From: Glycomyces paridis
GTDB taxonomy: Bacteria > Actinomycetota > Actinomycetes > Mycobacteriales > Micromonosporaceae
Reading direction: 5' to 3'
DNA length: 64,000 nucleotides
NCBI RefSeq assembly: GCF_004912155.1
Contig: NZ_STGX01000003.1
Coordinates: forward strand, 1 to 64,000
Positions 1 to 8,295 of this stretch are shown piece by piece. A program made the position numbers and the translations under genes. The notes below the pieces were generated by a model that had not been told where the DNA came from, searched no databases, and saw nothing but the letters and a program-made list of their open reading frames with translations. Numbering within the stretch: position 1 is the first letter of the stretch; the number at the start of each line of letters is the position of its first letter.

Positions 1-41
1 TCGACCAACTCGCCCTCGAACACCTCTACGGCGTCCGCTAG
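1..41 (+). CDS. 3' end of an unidentified protein (partial)
   Basis: The third forward frame is open from the window edge and ends with TAG at 39-41, giving a terminal peptide DQLALEHLYGVR. A strong hairpin follows 14 bases later, which fits a real gene end. Only 12 residues are visible, so no function can be proposed. Confidence 0.45.
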   Translation, partial: DQLALEHLYGVR

Positions 42-55
42 GACCAGCGAATACA

Positions 56-96
56 ACGACGGTGGCCCCGGAGCAGAGCTCCGGGGCCACCGTCGT
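56..96. terminator. Intrinsic-terminator-like hairpin
   Basis: A perfect 19-bp stem (56-74 pairing with 78-96) closes a 3-base AGA loop. It lies just after the partial gene ending at 41. There is no T-run beyond two T's, as is common in high-GC actinobacteria. Confidence 0.75.
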
Positions 97-212
97 GTTG
101 ATATCTCGTTCGAATCGTTGGAGATGTCGAGAAAATTTGTTCAAGGATGCGACACGCCATCTAAATAGATTTGACCCGAGGGCTGGATCGGTATGTTCAG
201 GGGGTGAAAAGG

Positions 213-422
213 ATGACCAGAACGGTGATCAATCTCGATGACGACCTCTTGGACCAGGCCAGTGAAATCTTCGGGACGAAGACCAAGGTGGCGACCGTCA
301 ATGCCGCGCTCAAAGCCGCGGTCGACCGCCGGAAGCGGATGCAATTCATAGAGTGGCTTGCGGAAGGTGGACTGCCCGACCTCGACATCGAGGAGCTGCG
401 GCGACGGGCGTGGGGCCCGTGA
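213..422 (+). CDS. vapB: VapB-type antitoxin of a type II toxin-antitoxin pair
   Basis: A 69-residue protein starting MTRTVINLDDDLLDQA, a ribbon-helix-helix-like N-terminus typical of actinobacterial VapB antitoxins (DUF2191 type). Such proteins bind operator DNA with the N-terminal part and wrap the toxin with the acidic, Leu/Glu/Arg-rich tail, here ending DIEELRRRAWGP. The ATG at 213 was preferred over an upstream ATG at 171 because a purine-rich GGGGTGAAAAGG precedes it and family members start at this motif. Its TGA overlaps the GTG of the next gene (GTGA), the usual coupling of antitoxin and toxin. Promoter autoregulation is expected for the family but no operator was identified. Confidence 0.85.
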   Translation: MTRTVINLDDDLLDQASEIFGTKTKVATVNAALKAAVDRRKRMQFIEWLAEGGLPDLDIEELRRRAWGP

Positions 423-901
423 CCCGCTACCTGGTTGACAGCAGTGTCGTGGCCCGTCATGCCAGACCGGCCATCGCAGAACGTCTGGCACCGCTCGCCG
501 CGGTGGGGCGAATGCTGATCTGCGACATTACGATGATGGACCAGCAGGTTAGCGCTAGGACCGCGAATGACAGCCAGAAGTTGGAGTACTTCTTCTCCGG
601 CTTCGAGCAGCCGCCCATCACGCCCGAGGTGTTCGGTCGGGCGAAGGAGGTGCAGCGGCGGCTCGTTCAGCGTTCGCTGCACCGAAGCGTCAAGATCCCC
701 GACCTGATCCTGGCGTCCGCCGCCGAGTTGAACGGACTCACCGTCCTCCACTACGACAAGGACTTCGACCGGATCGCCGAGGTCACCGGCCAGCCCGTCG
801 AGTGGGTCGTTCCCCCTGGCGAAGCGGACTTATTCCGTGCACGGAACCGGGCCCGGAGCTGTTGCTCCGGGCCCGGTTCACTACCCCACACCCATCAGTA
901 G
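419..901 (+). CDS. vapC: VapC-type PIN-domain ribonuclease toxin
   Basis: A 160-residue PIN-domain protein. Acidic residues typical of VapC are visible: D7 in YLVDSSVV, an Asp in ITMMDQQ where many members have Glu, and Asp in KIPDLILA and HYDKDFD. VapC toxins are Mg-dependent RNases that cleave tRNA or rRNA and are held inactive by VapB. The GTG start at 419 overlaps the vapB stop. The fold should end near GQPVEWVVP; the remaining roughly 28 residues include translation of a 16-bp-stem hairpin (844-879), so the ORF reads through what looks like its own terminator. That suggests loss of the ancestral stop. Function is inferred from family and context; RNA target unknown. Confidence 0.85.
   Translation: MTRYLVDSSVVARHARPAIAERLAPLAAVGRMLICDITMMDQQVSARTANDSQKLEYFFSGFEQPPITPEVFGRAKEVQRRLVQRSLHRSVKIPDLILASAAELNGLTVLHYDKDFDRIAEVTGQPVEWVVPPGEADLFRARNRARSCCSGPGSLPHTHQ
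844..879. terminator. Terminator-like hairpin inside the vapC 3' end
   Basis: A perfect 16-bp stem (844-859 with 864-879) with a TGTT loop. It lies within the extended C-terminal reading frame of vapC, 20 bases before its stop, rather than after it. Confidence 0.65.
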
Positions 902-1020
902 GATTCGCGCCTTGCGGCGCTGTCACCCTCAGGAGGATTCGCTTTCCCCTTGCACTTGACATTAGGGGCGGGGGCGTGGCGTTGGCCGCGAGAAGCATCA
1001 GAGTTCCATTGGAACCGGGA

Positions 1021-1599
1021 TCAGCGCGCGGGGCGGGTGGGGGCCGGGGGGTCGGCGAGTTTCGCGAGGGGGCGCTGCCAGACGCCGACGTCGTGCCATT
1101 CGCCGAACTTGTGGCCCGCGGCGTCGATGGTGCCGACGAGCGTGAAGCCGAAGGCCGCGTGGAGGGCCTCCGAGCCCGGGTTCGGGCTCGTCACCAGGGC
1201 CATGACGCTGCGGAAGCCCTGCGACTCCAGGCGTTCGAGCAGCTCGCGGTACAGGGTCGAGCCGACCTTGCGGCCCCGCTGCCCCTCGGCGACGTACACG
1301 GTGGCCTCGGCGGTCCAGTCGTAGGCCTGGCGCGGGTTCCACGGCTTCGCGTAGGCCAGGCCGACCACCTCGCCGCCGGGGGTGCCGTCGGGCACGGTGG
1401 CGACGATCCACGGGTAGCGCACGCCGTACGCGGCCAGCTCGCGCTCCCATTCAGCGGCCGGCTGCGGCTCGGTGCGGAAGTTCGCGGTGCTGCCCGCGAT
1501 GTAGTGGTTCACGATCGCGGCGATCGCGGTCGCGTCCGGGGCCTCCGCGAGGCGCACCGTGACGGTCACGGCGTCGGCGGCCGTGTCACTGCTGCTCAT
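1021..1599 (-). CDS. GNAT N-acetyltransferase, phosphinothricin/methionine-sulfoximine acetyltransferase-like
   Basis: A 192-residue single-domain GNAT. The acetyl-CoA pyrophosphate loop is visible as GQRGRKVGSTLYRELL around residues 107-122, preceded by TVYVAEG (beta-4). The N-terminal pattern VRLAEAPDATAIAAIVNHYI, the aromatic NFRTEPQ stretch and the late FGFTLVGTIDAAGHKFGEWHDVGVWQ block match the PAT/BAR/YncA (MddA) group, which acetylates phosphinothricin, methionine sulfoximine or related amino-acid analogues. ATG start at 1599. It lies 71 bases downstream of the Imm1-like gene on the same strand and may be co-transcribed. Substrate cannot be decided from sequence. Confidence 0.85.
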   Translation of the reverse strand: MSSSDTAADAVTVTVRLAEAPDATAIAAIVNHYIAGSTANFRTEPQPAAEWERELAAYGVRYPWIVATVPDGTPGGEVVGLAYAKPWNPRQAYDWTAEATVYVAEGQRGRKVGSTLYRELLERLESQGFRSVMALVTSPNPGSEALHAAFGFTLVGTIDAAGHKFGEWHDVGVWQRPLAKLADPPAPTRPAR

Positions 1600-1670
1600 G
1601 GCCGAAGCCTATCCAGCGGGGGCGCCGGGGCGGCCCGGTCGTCCCGCCAGACGGGCGAACGCCACTCAGG

Positions 1671-2159
1671 TCACCACACGGTGCTGGGGCGCCAGGCGCA
1701 CATGGTCGGGCGCAGCCCGCCGGTGGCCCGGAAGTCCTCGACCGCGCGGGCGAGCGTGCTCAAGGCGATGTGCGCGTCCACGGGGAACACGCTCGCGGTG
1801 TCCATGTCCCGGTACAGGCGGATGCCCGGCGCCTTCGGCAGCTCGGAGTAGGTGACCCACGCGCCGGGGCCGTAGTCTTCGCCGCCGGGGCCGTAGTACG
1901 CGAGGGCGCCGACCTCGGTCTCCCTGTCTGCGACGATCTTGAGCCCGTGGTCGGGGCGGCCGCCGGGCGCGTAGCCGGGCCGGTCGCGCACGAGCGCGGT
2001 CGCGACCTGGACGAGGTCGGAGGCGACGATCGTCGCCACCGCCGCCGCGACCCCGTCGGGGTCGTAGGCGAGGAGGATGCGGGTCCCGTTGTCCCTGGTG
2101 CTCAAGCTGAACTCGGCGCAGTAGCCGGAGACGTGCGCGCCCGCGGGGCCAGCGCTCAT
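1671..2159 (-). CDS. Imm1-like immunity protein
   Basis: A 162-residue acidic cytosolic protein. The C-terminal half resembles the Imm1 family: a glycine-rich ALAYYGPGGEDYGPGAWVTY strand region, then FPVDAHIALSTLARAVEDF and an ending with RATGGLRPTMCAW. Imm1 proteins neutralise polymorphic toxins, often deaminase-type, and in actinomycetes are frequently orphans. The start at 2159 (MSAGPAG) is chosen because GGAAGGAG sits 8 bases upstream; the frame stays open further upstream to 2450 but without a site. No toxin gene is visible within the window on either side. Family call is by motif resemblance only. Confidence 0.6.
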   Translation of the reverse strand: MSAGPAGAHVSGYCAEFSLSTRDNGTRILLAYDPDGVAAAVATIVASDLVQVATALVRDRPGYAPGGRPDHGLKIVADRETEVGALAYYGPGGEDYGPGAWVTYSELPKAPGIRLYRDMDTASVFPVDAHIALSTLARAVEDFRATGGLRPTMCAWRPSTVW

Positions 2160-2392
2160 CGGCGGTGCTCCTTCCGCGTCAGGGGAGAAGGACGTGCGGG
2201 CTTCGGAATCGTGCTGGAAATCAATGGGGATCGCCATGGCGGACACCGCACTTCGTGTACTGGAATCGAACGCCGACGCCGTTGTCGGAGGCCGCTTCCG
2301 GGGTAGGGGCCACGACTCCGCTACCGTGCCGCGGCGGGTTTGTGAACGACAGTACGTGTGCGATCGTGCAGTTTGGCCGATCAGTCGGGAAG

Positions 2393-2421
2393 TTGACAGA
2401 AATGTACTGATGTGTTGTGAC
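2393..2421 (+). promoter_or_regulatory. Possible promoter of the AfsR-like regulator
   Basis: A consensus -35 TTGACA (2393-2398) is followed 17 bases later by TGTGAC (2416-2421), a weak -10. It lies about 100 bases upstream of the ATG at 2521. The -35 is convincing, the -10 is not. The rest of the 2160-2520 gap shows nothing else I recognise. Confidence 0.35.
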
Positions 2422-2520
2422 ATCCTGTCCATGCAACTCGTAGATTCCACTCAGGAGGCGCCGCACACCCGGACCGGACCGCCTCCCGCGGACCCGCCGC
2501 CGCGCGGCAAGATAGAACCC

Positions 2521-5436
2521 ATGCGAGTGGAGCTGCTGGGGCCGTTGCGAGTGCGCGACGAGGACGGGAACGACCCCGCCGTCCCCGCCGGCCGCCAGAG
2601 GGCGCTGCTGGCCCGCCTCGCCCTCGACGCCGGACGCACGGTCTCCGCCGCCGCCCTCATCGACGCGCTCTGGCCGCACGAGCCCCCCGCCAACGCCGCC
2701 GGCGCCCTCCACACCCAACTCTCCCGCCTGCGCCGCGCCCTCGGCGGCGACGCCATCGCCAGCGGCCCCGGCGGCTACCGGCTCACCGCCGACACCGACG
2801 CCGACGAGTTCGAACGCCTCGCCGCCCGCGCCGAAGCCGCCTCCCGCGACGGCTCGACCGCCGCCGCCCGCGAGCACGCCGAAGCCGCCCTCGCCCTGTG
2901 GCGCGGCACCGACCTCGCCGGACTCGACGGCTACGACTTCGCCGACGCCGCCCTGGTGCGCCTCGCCGCCCGCCGCGACGCCGTCGCCGCCCTCCTCCTC
3001 GACGCGCGCCTGCGCCTCGACGGCGCCGACGCCGTGCTGGCCGACCTCGCCGCCCGCCACGCCGCCGACCCCCTCAACGAGTCCGACGCCGCCCGCTACG
3101 TCCGCGCCCTCGCCGCCGCCGGACGCCGCGCCCAAGCGCTCGCCGTCTACACCGCCGTACGGGACGCCCTCGCCGACGAACTCGGCGTCGACCCCGCACC
3201 CGTCCTCGCCGAAGCCCACCTCGACGTCCTCCGCGGCGTCGCCTCCGACGCACCGGCCGCGTCCGACGGAGGCAGGGCCGAACCGGTTACCCCCGAACCC
3301 GCCCCCACCGACCGGCTCCCGCAGCCCCTCGCCGCCTGCATCGGCCGCGAGACCGAACTCGCCGACCTCGAACGCCTCCTCGCGTCCAACCGCCTCGTCA
3401 CCCTCACCGGCCCCGGCGGCACCGGCAAGACCCGCCTCGCCGTCGAGACCGCCCACCGCCTCGCCGCCGCAGGCACCGCCGTCCACATGGTCGAACTCGC
3501 CCCCGTCGCCGACCCCGACCGCCTCCCCGAGATCGTCATCGACGCGCTCGGCCTCGGCGAATCCGTCCTCTCCCGCCGCCGCCGCGACGAACCCGCCGAC
3601 CGCCTCGTCGAAGCCCTCCGCAACCGCGAACTCGTCCTCGCCGTCGACAACTGCGAACACCTCATCGAAGCCGCCGCCGCGCTCCTGGCCCGCCTCCTCT
3701 CCGGCGTCCCCGGCCTGCGCGTCCTCGCCACCAGCCGCGAACCCCTCGGCATCACCGGCGAGACCGTCTTCGACCTCCGGCCCCTTCCGCTGCCCGACCC
3801 GGACGACACCCCCGAGGCCCAGCGCTCGCACGCGGCAGTCCGCCTCTTCGAAGAACGCGCCCGCCAGAGCGACCCCGGCTTCACCGTCGACGCCGACAAC
3901 GCCGGCCTCGTCGTCCAGGTCTGCACCGCCCTCGACGGCCTCCCCCTCGCGATCGAACTCGCCGCCGCCCGCCTGCGCGGCATGAGCCTCGACGACCTCG
4001 CCACCCGCCTCGACGACCGCTTCGCCCTCCTCGGACGCGGCCCCCGCACCGCCGCCCCCCGCCAGCGCACCCTCCGCGCCGTCGTGGACTGGAGCTGGGA
4101 CCTCCTCGACCCCGAGAGCCGCCTCGTCCTCGCCCGCATGTCGGTCTTCAACGGCACCGCCGACCTCGACGCCGCCTGCGAGGTCTGCTCCACCGACGCC
4201 GACCGCATCACCGACCTCGTCGACAAGTCCCTCGTCCAGCGCCTCCCCGGCGGCCGCTACCGGCTCCTGGAGACCGTCCGCGAATACGCCGCCGCCCGCC
4301 TCGCCGAAGCCGGCGAGACCGCCGGACGCTACGAGCGACACGCCCTCCACTACGCCGCGCTCGCCGAGGCCGCCGAACCCCACCTCATGCGCGCCGAGCA
4401 GATCGCCTGGCTCGACCGGCTCAGCGCCGACCACGGCAACCTCACCGCCGCCGTCTACCGCATGATCGCCGCCGGGAACGCCGTGGTCGCCCACCGCGCC
4501 GTCTCGCCCCTCGCCTGGTACTTCTGGATGCGCGGCCACCGCCGCGAAGGCCAGGAGCTCGTGCAGCGCGTCCGCGCGATGCCCGGCGAGGTCTCGCCGC
4601 TCATGCGCGCCAAGTCCGCCCTCGCGGGCACCTGGGGGATGTGGTCGGGCTGGCTCGACCCCGCCGAGGTCGACGCGGACTTCGCCGAGGCCCAGGCCCT
4701 GGCCGAGCGCCACGGCCTCTTCGAGGCCGAACCGCTCCTGCGGATGCTCCCGCTCATCAGGGCCCTCCTCGCTGAGGACGAGGCCACGCTGCGGTCCATC
4801 GCGGCGGTCGCCGAGACCGAGCGAGAGATCTGGGTCCGCGGCATCGGGCTGCTGTTCATCTCCGACTTCTCCCACCGCGCCGGGCGCACCGAGCAGTCCC
4901 GCGCCGAGAACGCCGAGGCGCTGGCGATCTTCGAGCGGCTGGGGGAGCGGTTCGGGCTCGTGGTCACGCTCCAGGGCATCGCGGCCGAGCGCATGGCCGA
5001 CGGCGACTACCCGGGCGCGCGCGGGCTGCTGGAGCGGGCGATGGCGGCCGAGGCCGAGTTCGGCGCCGACGTGGCCGACTCGGTGATCGCCGAGCACCTG
5101 TGGCGCCTGGACGCCGAGCACGGCGACGACCCGGCCGCGGTCCTCGACCGGATGCGGGCCGTGCGGGGCCGGGCGGAGCGGATCGGCAACGCGGAGAACG
5201 TCATCGCTGCCCGCACCTCGGCGGCGATCTGCCTGCGCCGCCTCGGGCGCCTCGCCGAGGCCCGCGAGGAGCTGCTGGCCGCCGAGACGGGCCTGCCGGA
5301 GTTCCTCGACTTCTCCGAGGTCTCGGTGCAGCTGTACCGCCAGCTCGCGGCCGTGGCGCACGAGATCGGCGACCCGGACCTGGAGGTCCGGGCCGCCGGC
5401 ATGGTCAACGGCAGCAACTGGCCGTTCAGTTCGTGA
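2521..5436 (+). CDS. AfsR/SARP-type transcriptional regulator with BTAD and NTPase domains
   Basis: A 971-residue regulator. Residues 1-90 (MRVELLGPLRVRDEDG...) form an OmpR-like winged-helix DNA-binding domain; 95-245 are a bacterial transcriptional activation domain (BTAD); a linker leads to a STAND/NB-ARC-like ATPase with Walker A TGPGGTGKTRL at about 295 and LAVDNCEH as Walker B; the rest is alpha-helical TPR-like repeat. AfsR-like proteins activate secondary-metabolite or transport genes and are often ATP-responsive. Start at 2521 fits the conserved N-terminus, though the frame is open upstream. It converges on the DrrB-type permease and the two stops overlap by 11 bp. Targets are unknown; the adjacent exporter is a reasonable guess. 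Confidence 0.9.
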   Translation: MRVELLGPLRVRDEDGNDPAVPAGRQRALLARLALDAGRTVSAAALIDALWPHEPPANAAGALHTQLSRLRRALGGDAIASGPGGYRLTADTDADEFERLAARAEAASRDGSTAAAREHAEAALALWRGTDLAGLDGYDFADAALVRLAARRDAVAALLLDARLRLDGADAVLADLAARHAADPLNESDAARYVRALAAAGRRAQALAVYTAVRDALADELGVDPAPVLAEAHLDVLRGVASDAPAASDGGRAEPVTPEPAPTDRLPQPLAACIGRETELADLERLLASNRLVTLTGPGGTGKTRLAVETAHRLAAAGTAVHMVELAPVADPDRLPEIVIDALGLGESVLSRRRRDEPADRLVEALRNRELVLAVDNCEHLIEAAAALLARLLSGVPGLRVLATSREPLGITGETVFDLRPLPLPDPDDTPEAQRSHAAVRLFEERARQSDPGFTVDADNAGLVVQVCTALDGLPLAIELAAARLRGMSLDDLATRLDDRFALLGRGPRTAAPRQRTLRAVVDWSWDLLDPESRLVLARMSVFNGTADLDAACEVCSTDADRITDLVDKSLVQRLPGGRYRLLETVREYAAARLAEAGETAGRYERHALHYAALAEAAEPHLMRAEQIAWLDRLSADHGNLTAAVYRMIAAGNAVVAHRAVSPLAWYFWMRGHRREGQELVQRVRAMPGEVSPLMRAKSALAGTWGMWSGWLDPAEVDADFAEAQALAERHGLFEAEPLLRMLPLIRALLAEDEATLRSIAAVAETEREIWVRGIGLLFISDFSHRAGRTEQSRAENAEALAIFERLGERFGLVVTLQGIAAERMADGDYPGARGLLERAMAAEAEFGADVADSVIAEHLWRLDAEHGDDPAAVLDRMRAVRGRAERIGNAENVIAARTSAAICLRRLGRLAEAREELLAAETGLPEFLDFSEVSVQLYRQLAAVAHEIGDPDLEVRAAGMVNGSNWPFSS

Positions 5437-6235
5437 GCTTGCGCCGGTAGGCCCGCAGGGACAGCGGCACGAACACCGCCAGGATCGCGGCGCACCAGCC
5501 GAGCAGGGCCCAGACCTCGCCGCCGGGGGTGCCGCCGTCGAGGAACACGCGCATCGAGTCGGCCAGGGCCGTCAGCGGGTTGAGCTCGGCCCACCACTGG
5601 ACCGCCCCGGGCAGGGTGTCGATCTCCACGAAGATCGTGGAGGTGTACGCCAGGGGCATGAGCAGGCTGATCATCCACGTCTGGATCTGCTCCTCGCTCT
5701 TGGCGGTGAGCCCGACGAGGACCATGCTCCAGGAGGCCGCGAAGAGGAACAGCAGCAGCACGCCCGCGGCCGCGGCGGTGCCGAGGACGCCGCCCTCGGC
5801 GCGGTAGCCGATCGCGAAGGCCACGCCGCCGACGACCAGCAGCGCCCACGCGTACTTGACGAGGTCGGCGGCGACCCGCCCGGCCAGCAGCGAGAACCGC
5901 GAGACGGGCATGGCGGTGAGGCGGTCGAACACGCCCTCCTTGATGTCCCCGTACAGGCCCAGGCCCGTGGAGGTCACCGCGAAGAACAGGCCCATCGCGA
6001 TGATGGTCGGCCCGGCGTACTGGAGGAAGTCCTGCCAGGAGCCCATCATCTGCCCGCCCATGAAGAACGTGATGGACAGCAGGATCATGAGCGGGATCAT
6101 GAAGAAGTCGACCAGTTGGGCCGGGTAGTGCTTGATCGAGGCGAGCGAGCGGGCCGCCATCGAGGCGGACTGCGCGAGCGTCCCCCGCTTGGTGGTCCAG
6201 GTCGTCTCGGTCGCGGCGGTGTTCATGGCGCTCAT
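5426..6235 (-). CDS. ABC-2 type (DrrB-like) membrane permease
   Basis: A 269-residue membrane protein with about six predicted helices (for example FFMIPLMILLSITFF, TIIAMGLFFAVTSTGLGLYG, GVLLLFLFAASWSMVLVGL and AAILAVFVPLSLRAYRR) and the ABC-2 signature region containing GVFDRLTAMPVSRF. It is the transmembrane half of a DrrAB-type exporter; family members export anthracyclines, other drugs or lipids. Its ATG overlaps the stop of the ATPase gene (ATGA), so the two are translationally coupled. Its last 11 bp overlap the end of the oppositely oriented AfsR-like gene. Substrate unknown. Confidence 0.9.
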   Translation of the reverse strand: MSAMNTAATETTWTTKRGTLAQSASMAARSLASIKHYPAQLVDFFMIPLMILLSITFFMGGQMMGSWQDFLQYAGPTIIAMGLFFAVTSTGLGLYGDIKEGVFDRLTAMPVSRFSLLAGRVAADLVKYAWALLVVGGVAFAIGYRAEGGVLGTAAAAGVLLLFLFAASWSMVLVGLTAKSEEQIQTWMISLLMPLAYTSTIFVEIDTLPGAVQWWAELNPLTALADSMRVFLDGGTPGGEVWALLGWCAAILAVFVPLSLRAYRRKLTN

Positions 6236-7197
6236 GCCGCCATCTCCTTCTCGGGTTCGGCTTCGGTGTGGGCGCGGTGCCCGGTGAGCTGGAGGAAGAC
6301 CTCGTCGAGGGTCGGCTCGTGGAGCCCGAACCCGGCGAGGTCGACCCCGGCCTGGTTGACGCGGACCATGACGGCCTGCGCCTCGCCCGCGTGGGCGACC
6401 GGCACGATCACCGCGCCGTCCTCGGTGCGGGCCTTGGCCCCGATCGCCCATTCGGCGAGCTGGGCGAGCTGCCCGGCGGCGTCGGGGCGGGCGGGGGACA
6501 GGCGCAGGACCTGGCCGCCGACGGTCTGCTTGAGCTGCGCGGGCGTCCCGGAGGCGATGACCCGGCCGGTGTCGATGACCGCGATGGAGTCGGCGAGCTG
6601 GTCGGCCTCCTCCAGGTACTGGGTGGTGAGCAGGACGGTGGTGCCCGCGGCGACGAGCTCGCGCACGACCTGCCAGAGCCCGTTGCGGCTCTGCGGGTCG
6701 AGTCCCGTCGTCGGCTCGTCGAGGAACAGGACGTCGGGGCGGCGCACGACGGAGGCCGCCAGGTCGAGGCGCCGGCGCATCCCGCCTGAGTACTTCCCGG
6801 CGGCCCGGGTCGCGGCGTGCGCCAGGTCGAACCGCTCGATGAGCTCGTTCGCGCGGGCCCTCGCCTGGCGGCGCGAGGCGCCGAGGAGCCGGGCGATGAG
6901 GACGAGGTTCTGCTCGCCCGAGAGGTTCGGGTCGAGCCCGGCGTACTGGCCGGTGAGCCCGATGCGCTCGCGCACCTTGCCCGCCTGGGTCGCCACGTCG
7001 AGCCCGAGGACGCGGGCGGTGCCCGCGTCGGGCCGCGTGAGGGTGGACAGGACGCGGACGGCCGTGGTCTTGCCCGCGCCGTTGGGGCCCAGGACGCCGA
7101 GGACGGTGCCGGGCGCGGCGCCGAGGTCGACGCCGTCGAGGGCGTTGACGTCGCCGAAGGACTTCCTCAGCCCTCGGACTTCGATCGCGTACTTCAT
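6232..7197 (-). CDS. DrrA-like ABC exporter ATP-binding protein
   Basis: A 321-residue ATPase. Walker A GPNGAGKTTAV lies near residues 36-46, the signature YSGGMRRRLDLA near 135-146, Walker B VLFLDEPTTGLD follows, and a switch His is in LLTTQYLEEADQL-like context. A C-terminal domain of about 90 residues (DUF4162 type) is typical of DrrA proteins. The start at 7197 is supported by GGAGAGG 6-7 bases upstream. The GTRYAEV-like opening is MKYAIEVRGLRKSFGDVNAL. It powers the permease encoded immediately downstream, with which it shares an ATGA overlap. Confidence 0.92.
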   Translation of the reverse strand: MKYAIEVRGLRKSFGDVNALDGVDLGAAPGTVLGVLGPNGAGKTTAVRVLSTLTRPDAGTARVLGLDVATQAGKVRERIGLTGQYAGLDPNLSGEQNLVLIARLLGASRRQARARANELIERFDLAHAATRAAGKYSGGMRRRLDLAASVVRRPDVLFLDEPTTGLDPQSRNGLWQVVRELVAAGTTVLLTTQYLEEADQLADSIAVIDTGRVIASGTPAQLKQTVGGQVLRLSPARPDAAGQLAQLAEWAIGAKARTEDGAVIVPVAHAGEAQAVMVRVNQAGVDLAGFGLHEPTLDEVFLQLTGHRAHTEAEPEKEMAA

Positions 7198-7316
7198 GGG
7201 GGTGCCTCTCCGTTTCGCTTGCTGTGCCACCAGCGTGCGCGCGGTGCCTTTCACCCGCCTTGCACCGCGCTTTCACCGCCGAGAAACCGGATGAAAGGGC
7301 ATGACAGGCACGAGAA

Positions 7317-7347
7317 AGGGCCGCCCCCGCGAAGCGGAGGCGGCCCT
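7317..7347 (-). terminator. Terminator of the carbohydrate ABC importer operon
   Basis: Stem 7317-7325 with 7339-7347, extended internally by CCGC/GCGG around a GAA loop. It lies 13 bases beyond the stop of the last permease gene on the minus strand. Confidence 0.65.
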
Positions 7348-7359
7348 GGAGACCTGCGG

Positions 7360-8295
7360 TCAGCCCTTGATGGCGCCGGTGATGATCGCCTTCGTGAAGT
7401 GCTTCTGGATGAACGGGTACATGATCACGATCGGGACGATCGTGCAGACCACGACCGCCATCTTGAGCGCGGCCGTCGGCGCGGCCTCGGCGGCCTGGTA
7501 CTGGCCGACGTCGGCGCCCGGGATGCCCTGCGTGGACAGGAGCATCCGCTGGAGCACCACCTGGATCGGCTGGGTCTCCAGGCCCGGCGTGTACAGCACC
7601 GCCTGGAAGTACATGTTCCAGTAGCCGACCGCGTAGAACAGCGCGATGACGGCGAGGATCGCTTTCGACATCGGCAGGACGACCTTGAAGAGCGTGCGGA
7701 ACTCGCCTGCGCCGTCCATCTTCGCGGCGTCGATGAGCTCGTTCGGGACGCTGTTCATGAAGAACGACCTGAGCACGATGAGGTTGAACGCGTTGAGCGC
7801 CATCGGCAGGATCAGCGACCAGTACGAGTCGAGCAGGCCGAGCTTCTGGACCACCAGGTAGCTCGGGTACATGCCCGGCGCGAACAGGAACGTGAAGAGC
7901 ACCAGCATGAGCAGCGGCCGGTGGAAGAGCGAGCCGGTGCGCGAGAGCCCGTAGGCCGCCCCGATGGTGAGCACCATCGAGATCGCGGTGCCCAGGGCGG
8001 TGAGGCCGATGGTGAGCAGCAGCGAGCGGGTGAGCGCGCCGCCGTCGAAGATCGACTGGTAGGCCTTGACGCTCACTTCGCTCGGGATGAGCAGCAGGTT
8101 CCCGCCGGCCTTGGCGAGGGCGTCCTCGCTGGCGAAGCTGGTGGCGACGACCGCCCAGATCGGGATGACGATGGCCGCGGCGTAGCAGACCAGGAAGAGC
8201 GCCTTGGCGATCTTGCCGAACCAGGTCGGCTCCTCGTCCCAGGCGGGACGGGTGTTCTTGCGGCGCTTCTTGAGTGGGATGTCGGTGGCGGTCAT
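7360..8295 (-). CDS. Carbohydrate ABC transporter permease, YtcP-like (CUT1)
   Basis: A 311-residue inner-membrane permease with six predicted helices and the EAA loop NELIDAAKMDGAGEFRTLFKVVLPMSKAILA near residues 195-225, which docks a shared ATPase. Ending KHFTKAIITGAIKG is typical of YtcP/LplC-type permeases. These act with an LplB-type partner and an extracellular lipoprotein to import oligosaccharides. The start at 8295 overlaps the stop of the upstream permease (ATGA). No ATP-binding gene is in the operon; such systems commonly borrow an MsmX-like ATPase encoded elsewhere. Confidence 0.92.
   Translation of the reverse strand: MTATDIPLKKRRKNTRPAWDEEPTWFGKIAKALFLVCYAAAIVIPIWAVVATSFASEDALAKAGGNLLLIPSEVSVKAYQSIFDGGALTRSLLLTIGLTALGTAISMVLTIGAAYGLSRTGSLFHRPLLMLVLFTFLFAPGMYPSYLVVQKLGLLDSYWSLILPMALNAFNLIVLRSFFMNSVPNELIDAAKMDGAGEFRTLFKVVLPMSKAILAVIALFYAVGYWNMYFQAVLYTPGLETQPIQVVLQRMLLSTQGIPGADVGQYQAAEAAPTAALKMAVVVCTIVPIVIMYPFIQKHFTKAIITGAIKG

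Noticed and set aside
2282-2304. A second PafBC-type promoter (TTGTCGGAG)
   Set aside because: The position 8 bases downstream reads CGGGGT, not TAnnnT, and no appropriately placed gene start follows.
2221-5361. A 1046-codon open frame antisense to the AfsR-like gene, and similar long antisense frames (for example 12759-15698 and 29262-31559)
   Set aside because: In very GC-rich genes the opposite strand is often stop-free. The translated products are Gly/Ala/Val/Glu-rich with no domain, and codon bias supports the sense genes.
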